Below are positions 62,035 to 64,000 of a DNA stretch of 64,000 nucleotides, piece by piece. Each line of letters starts with the position of its first letter. Position 1 is the first letter of the stretch. A program made the position numbers and the translations under genes. The notes beneath the pieces are model-generated. The model was not told the DNA's origin. It made no database searches and saw nothing but the letters and a program-made list of their open reading frames with translations. This stretch comes from Clostridiales bacterium. Its GTDB lineage: Bacteria; Bacillota; Clostridia; Christensenellales; Borkfalkiaceae. The stretch is from assembly GCA_022508285.1 (NCBI GenBank), contig JAFLVN010000004.1:62001-126000 (forward strand), given 5' to 3'.

Positions 62035-62991
62035 ATGCTGAACTTTACCGAAGAAATTAAAAACGAAATTATTTCAACGCCCGTTCAATCGAGAAAGGGC
62101 GCACTTTGCATGCTTTCGGCATTTATAAGGACAAGCGGCAGCGTAGTTTCCCGAGACGGCATATACGGATTTGAAATTATAACCGAAAACGAGAGAACTG
62201 CCGAGTTTATTACAGATATTGCCGAAAATACTTTCGGGCTTAACTTTACCGTGTCAGGCGCTAAATTTGACCTTATGAGCGGGCGCGATAAGCTTGCGTT
62301 CGAGTGCATAAGTACGGAGGCGCAAAAACTTTTGGTTCAGCTGGGCATTGTCGGTGAGGATGCAGAAGGGCGGTATCTCAAGTTCGGAGTAGACGAATCC
62401 CTTGCAGACGACGAATTTTCGATGATTTCATATCTTAAAGGTGCGTTTTTGGGCGGCGGCAGCTGCACTCTGCCCGATGAAAACACTTACAGCAGGACAG
62501 GCTATCACTTTGAGATTGTTTTTTCAAACAAGGCTACGGCGAGTGATTTCTGCGATATTTTAGCAGAATTCGAAGTGCTTTCCAAGCTTGTTGCAAGGAA
62601 GGATTCGGCTGTTGTCTACGTAAAGAGCAAAGAAGTTATTTCAGACCTTCTCAATATCATGGCTTGTTACGGCTGTTTGGAAAAACTGAGTAAAATAGTT
62701 GAATTAAAGGACAAGCAGAACAACGCCAACAGAGTTACAAATTGTTCGGTTTCTAATATAGACAAAACGCTCACAGCATCGGTAAAACAGGTTCGGGCAA
62801 TCGAAATTATTTCACAAACGGTGGGGCTCAAGAGTCTTGATAAACCCGTTTTCGACGTGGCGACCTGTCGTCTTGCAGATAAAAACGCATCTATGCAGGA
62901 GCTCTCCGCAAGACTTAATATTTCCAAGAGCTGTTTAAACCACAGAATGAGAAAAATAATTGAAATAGCGCAGTCGCTAAGTCAGGATTGA
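62035..62991 (+). CDS. whiA: DNA-binding regulator WhiA
   Basis: 318 residues. N-terminal LAGLIDADG-like domain (FTEEIKNEIISTPVQSRKGALCMLSAFIRTSGSV, YLKGAFLGGGSCTLPD). C-terminal helix-turn-helix (residues about 230-312: NCSVSNIDKTLTASVKQVRAIEII and MQELSARLNISKSCLNHRMRKI). In Bacillus it affects division and chromosome segregation. It follows the PHP gene by 3 bp. Confidence 0.95.
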   Translation: MLNFTEEIKNEIISTPVQSRKGALCMLSAFIRTSGSVVSRDGIYGFEIITENERTAEFITDIAENTFGLNFTVSGAKFDLMSGRDKLAFECISTEAQKLLVQLGIVGEDAEGRYLKFGVDESLADDEFSMISYLKGAFLGGGSCTLPDENTYSRTGYHFEIVFSNKATASDFCDILAEFEVLSKLVARKDSAVVYVKSKEVISDLLNIMACYGCLEKLSKIVELKDKQNNANRVTNCSVSNIDKTLTASVKQVRAIEIISQTVGLKSLDKPVFDVATCRLADKNASMQELSARLNISKSCLNHRMRKIIEIAQSLSQD

Positions 62992-63001
62992 GGAATACGT
63001 T

Positions 63002-64000
63002 ATGACGGATTTTGTTCATTTACATCTGCACACCGAATATTCGCTATTAGACGGTGCTTGTAAAATAGACAATTTAATAGCGTACTGCAAGAGAAACGGT
63101 ATTGACACCGTATGTATTACCGACCACGGCAACATGTATGGCACATTGCAGCTTGCCGAAAAGGCAGCCGTTGCAGGCATAAAATACATAATCGGCTGTG
63201 AATTTTATCTTACAAAAGACATGAACGACAAGAGCTCCAACACGGCGGAGCATCTTATTCTACTTGCAAAGAATAAGCAGGGATATAAAAATCTCGTTCA
63301 GCTCGACTCAATGGCGTTTGTGGACGGATTTTATTATAAGCCGAAGATAGATTACAAGGTATTAAAGGAGCATTCCGAGGGGGTAATCTGCCTTTCTGCA
63401 TGTCTTGCGGGCGGTATTCCGAGGCGACTTTTAGGCGATGATTACGACGGTGCAAAAGAGCTTGCACTCTATCTTAAAGACGTTTTCGGCGAGGATTTTT
63501 ACATAGAGATACAGAACCACGGCATCAATGACGAGCTCCGTGTTCTGCCTAAACTTGTTCAACTTGCAGATGAAATAGGCGTGGAGCTCGTTGCCACAAA
63601 CGACGTGCACTATTTGGAGAAGTCCGATGCGGAGATGCAGGACGTTCTTATGTGTATACAGATGAAAAAGCAGCTCGACGACCCCAAGAGGATGAAGTTC
63701 GACACGCAGGAATTTTATTTTAAGACGGGCGATCAGATGGCGGAGCTTTTTCCCAATCTCCCCAAGGCTATTTCAAATACCAGAGTTATTGCCGATAAAG
63801 TCACAGAACCTGCGTTCAATCTCGATAAAAAGGGATATCCCATTAAAGACACAACGCTTATTCCCCAGTATAAACCGGCGGACGGGTCTACGGCAGAGCA
63901 ATATTTGCGTAAGATAACCGATGAAGGACTTATTAAGAGGTACGGAACACCCACTCAGCGGGAGCTCGACCGAGCAAAGTACGAGCTTGACATAATCTGC
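63002..64000 (+). CDS. dnaE: DNA polymerase III alpha subunit, N-terminal part (partial)
   Basis: 333 codons to the window edge, still open. The N-terminal PHP domain has MTDFVHLHLHTEYSLLDGACKI and VCITDHGNMYGTLQLAEKA, followed by CLSACLAGGIPR and VATNDVHYLEKSDAEMQDVLMCIQ, all typical of DnaE. The polymerase palm is outside the window. It lies 10 bp after whiA with AGGA-like sequence upstream. Confidence 0.95.
   Translation, partial: MTDFVHLHLHTEYSLLDGACKIDNLIAYCKRNGIDTVCITDHGNMYGTLQLAEKAAVAGIKYIIGCEFYLTKDMNDKSSNTAEHLILLAKNKQGYKNLVQLDSMAFVDGFYYKPKIDYKVLKEHSEGVICLSACLAGGIPRRLLGDDYDGAKELALYLKDVFGEDFYIEIQNHGINDELRVLPKLVQLADEIGVELVATNDVHYLEKSDAEMQDVLMCIQMKKQLDDPKRMKFDTQEFYFKTGDQMAELFPNLPKAISNTRVIADKVTEPAFNLDKKGYPIKDTTLIPQYKPADGSTAEQYLRKITDEGLIKRYGTPTQRELDRAKYELDIIC

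Noticed and set aside
1-64000. tRNA, rRNA, CRISPR array, prophage or insertion sequence
   Set aside because: No T-loop/anticodon-stem patterns, regularly spaced repeats, transposase or integrase motifs were found on reading the window; nearly all sequence is conserved housekeeping genes.

Overview
The window reads as a chromosomal backbone segment from an AT-leaning member of the Firmicutes, most likely an uncultured Clostridia-type organism. This rests on a FtsQ/DivIB-type cell-division cluster, SpoVG, RNase Y, WhiA, MutS2, UvrC, a rhodanese-less ThiI next to a cysteine desulfurase, an infC-rpmI-rplT operon with a leader attenuator, and many promoters of the TTGACA-17-TATAAT form. I see no phage, IS element, CRISPR array, tRNA or rRNA. 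No gene-free stretch exceeds about 220 bases.

Layout. 1-4.3 kb: end of murA, ftsQ, a divergent ftsA with its own promoter, and ftsZ. 4.3-6.1 kb: spoVG (minus) divergent from murC. 6.2-13.5 kb: a tight run of ftsK/spoIIIE, rimO, pgsA, a cinA with an eroded N-terminal domain, and recA. 13.5-18.8 kb: rny; a minus-strand pair (membrane-anchored PadR regulator, flavodoxin); an acyl-ACP thioesterase overlapping a YgjP-like metallopeptidase. 18.8-26.4 kb: carA with a putative leader peptide and attenuator, then a carB-dapF gene fusion, cysteine desulfurase and thiI. 26.4-28.6 kb: class A penicillin-binding protein (minus). 28.7-49.1 kb: a long plus-strand run rich in DNA repair and RNA modification: miaB, mutS, mutL, miaA, a YnbB-type PLP enzyme, uvrC, a HAD phosphatase, a U32 peptidase, mutS2, a NodB-like deacetylase, an M16 peptidase, a hypoxanthine-DNA-glycosylase homologue, an AlkD-like glycosylase and tex. 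49.1-54.3 kb: acpP, an XRE/zinc-ribbon/membrane protein, then an MFS transporter and leuS on the minus strand. 54.4-59.2 kb: thrS, infC-rpmI-rplT, an RNA 2'-O-methyltransferase and yebC. 59.2-64 kb: an orphan solute-binding-like protein, murB, a PHP-domain hydrolase, whiA and the start of dnaE.

The most unusual items are the following. (1) An in-frame CarB-DapF fusion whose DapF half keeps the second catalytic Cys but has Ala where the first should be. (2) A dispersed near-identical motif with a 12-bp palindromic core CATAGTACTATG, in three exact-core copies plus two variants. One variant lies in the padR/thioesterase intergenic region and the others lie in genes. (3) A pyrBI-like arrangement upstream of carA: promoter, 29-codon ORF, U-rich tract and hairpin overlapping the ORF stop. 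(4) An FtsA that lacks recognisable nucleotide-binding motifs and the C-terminal membrane anchor. All functional calls come from reading the sequence without database searches.
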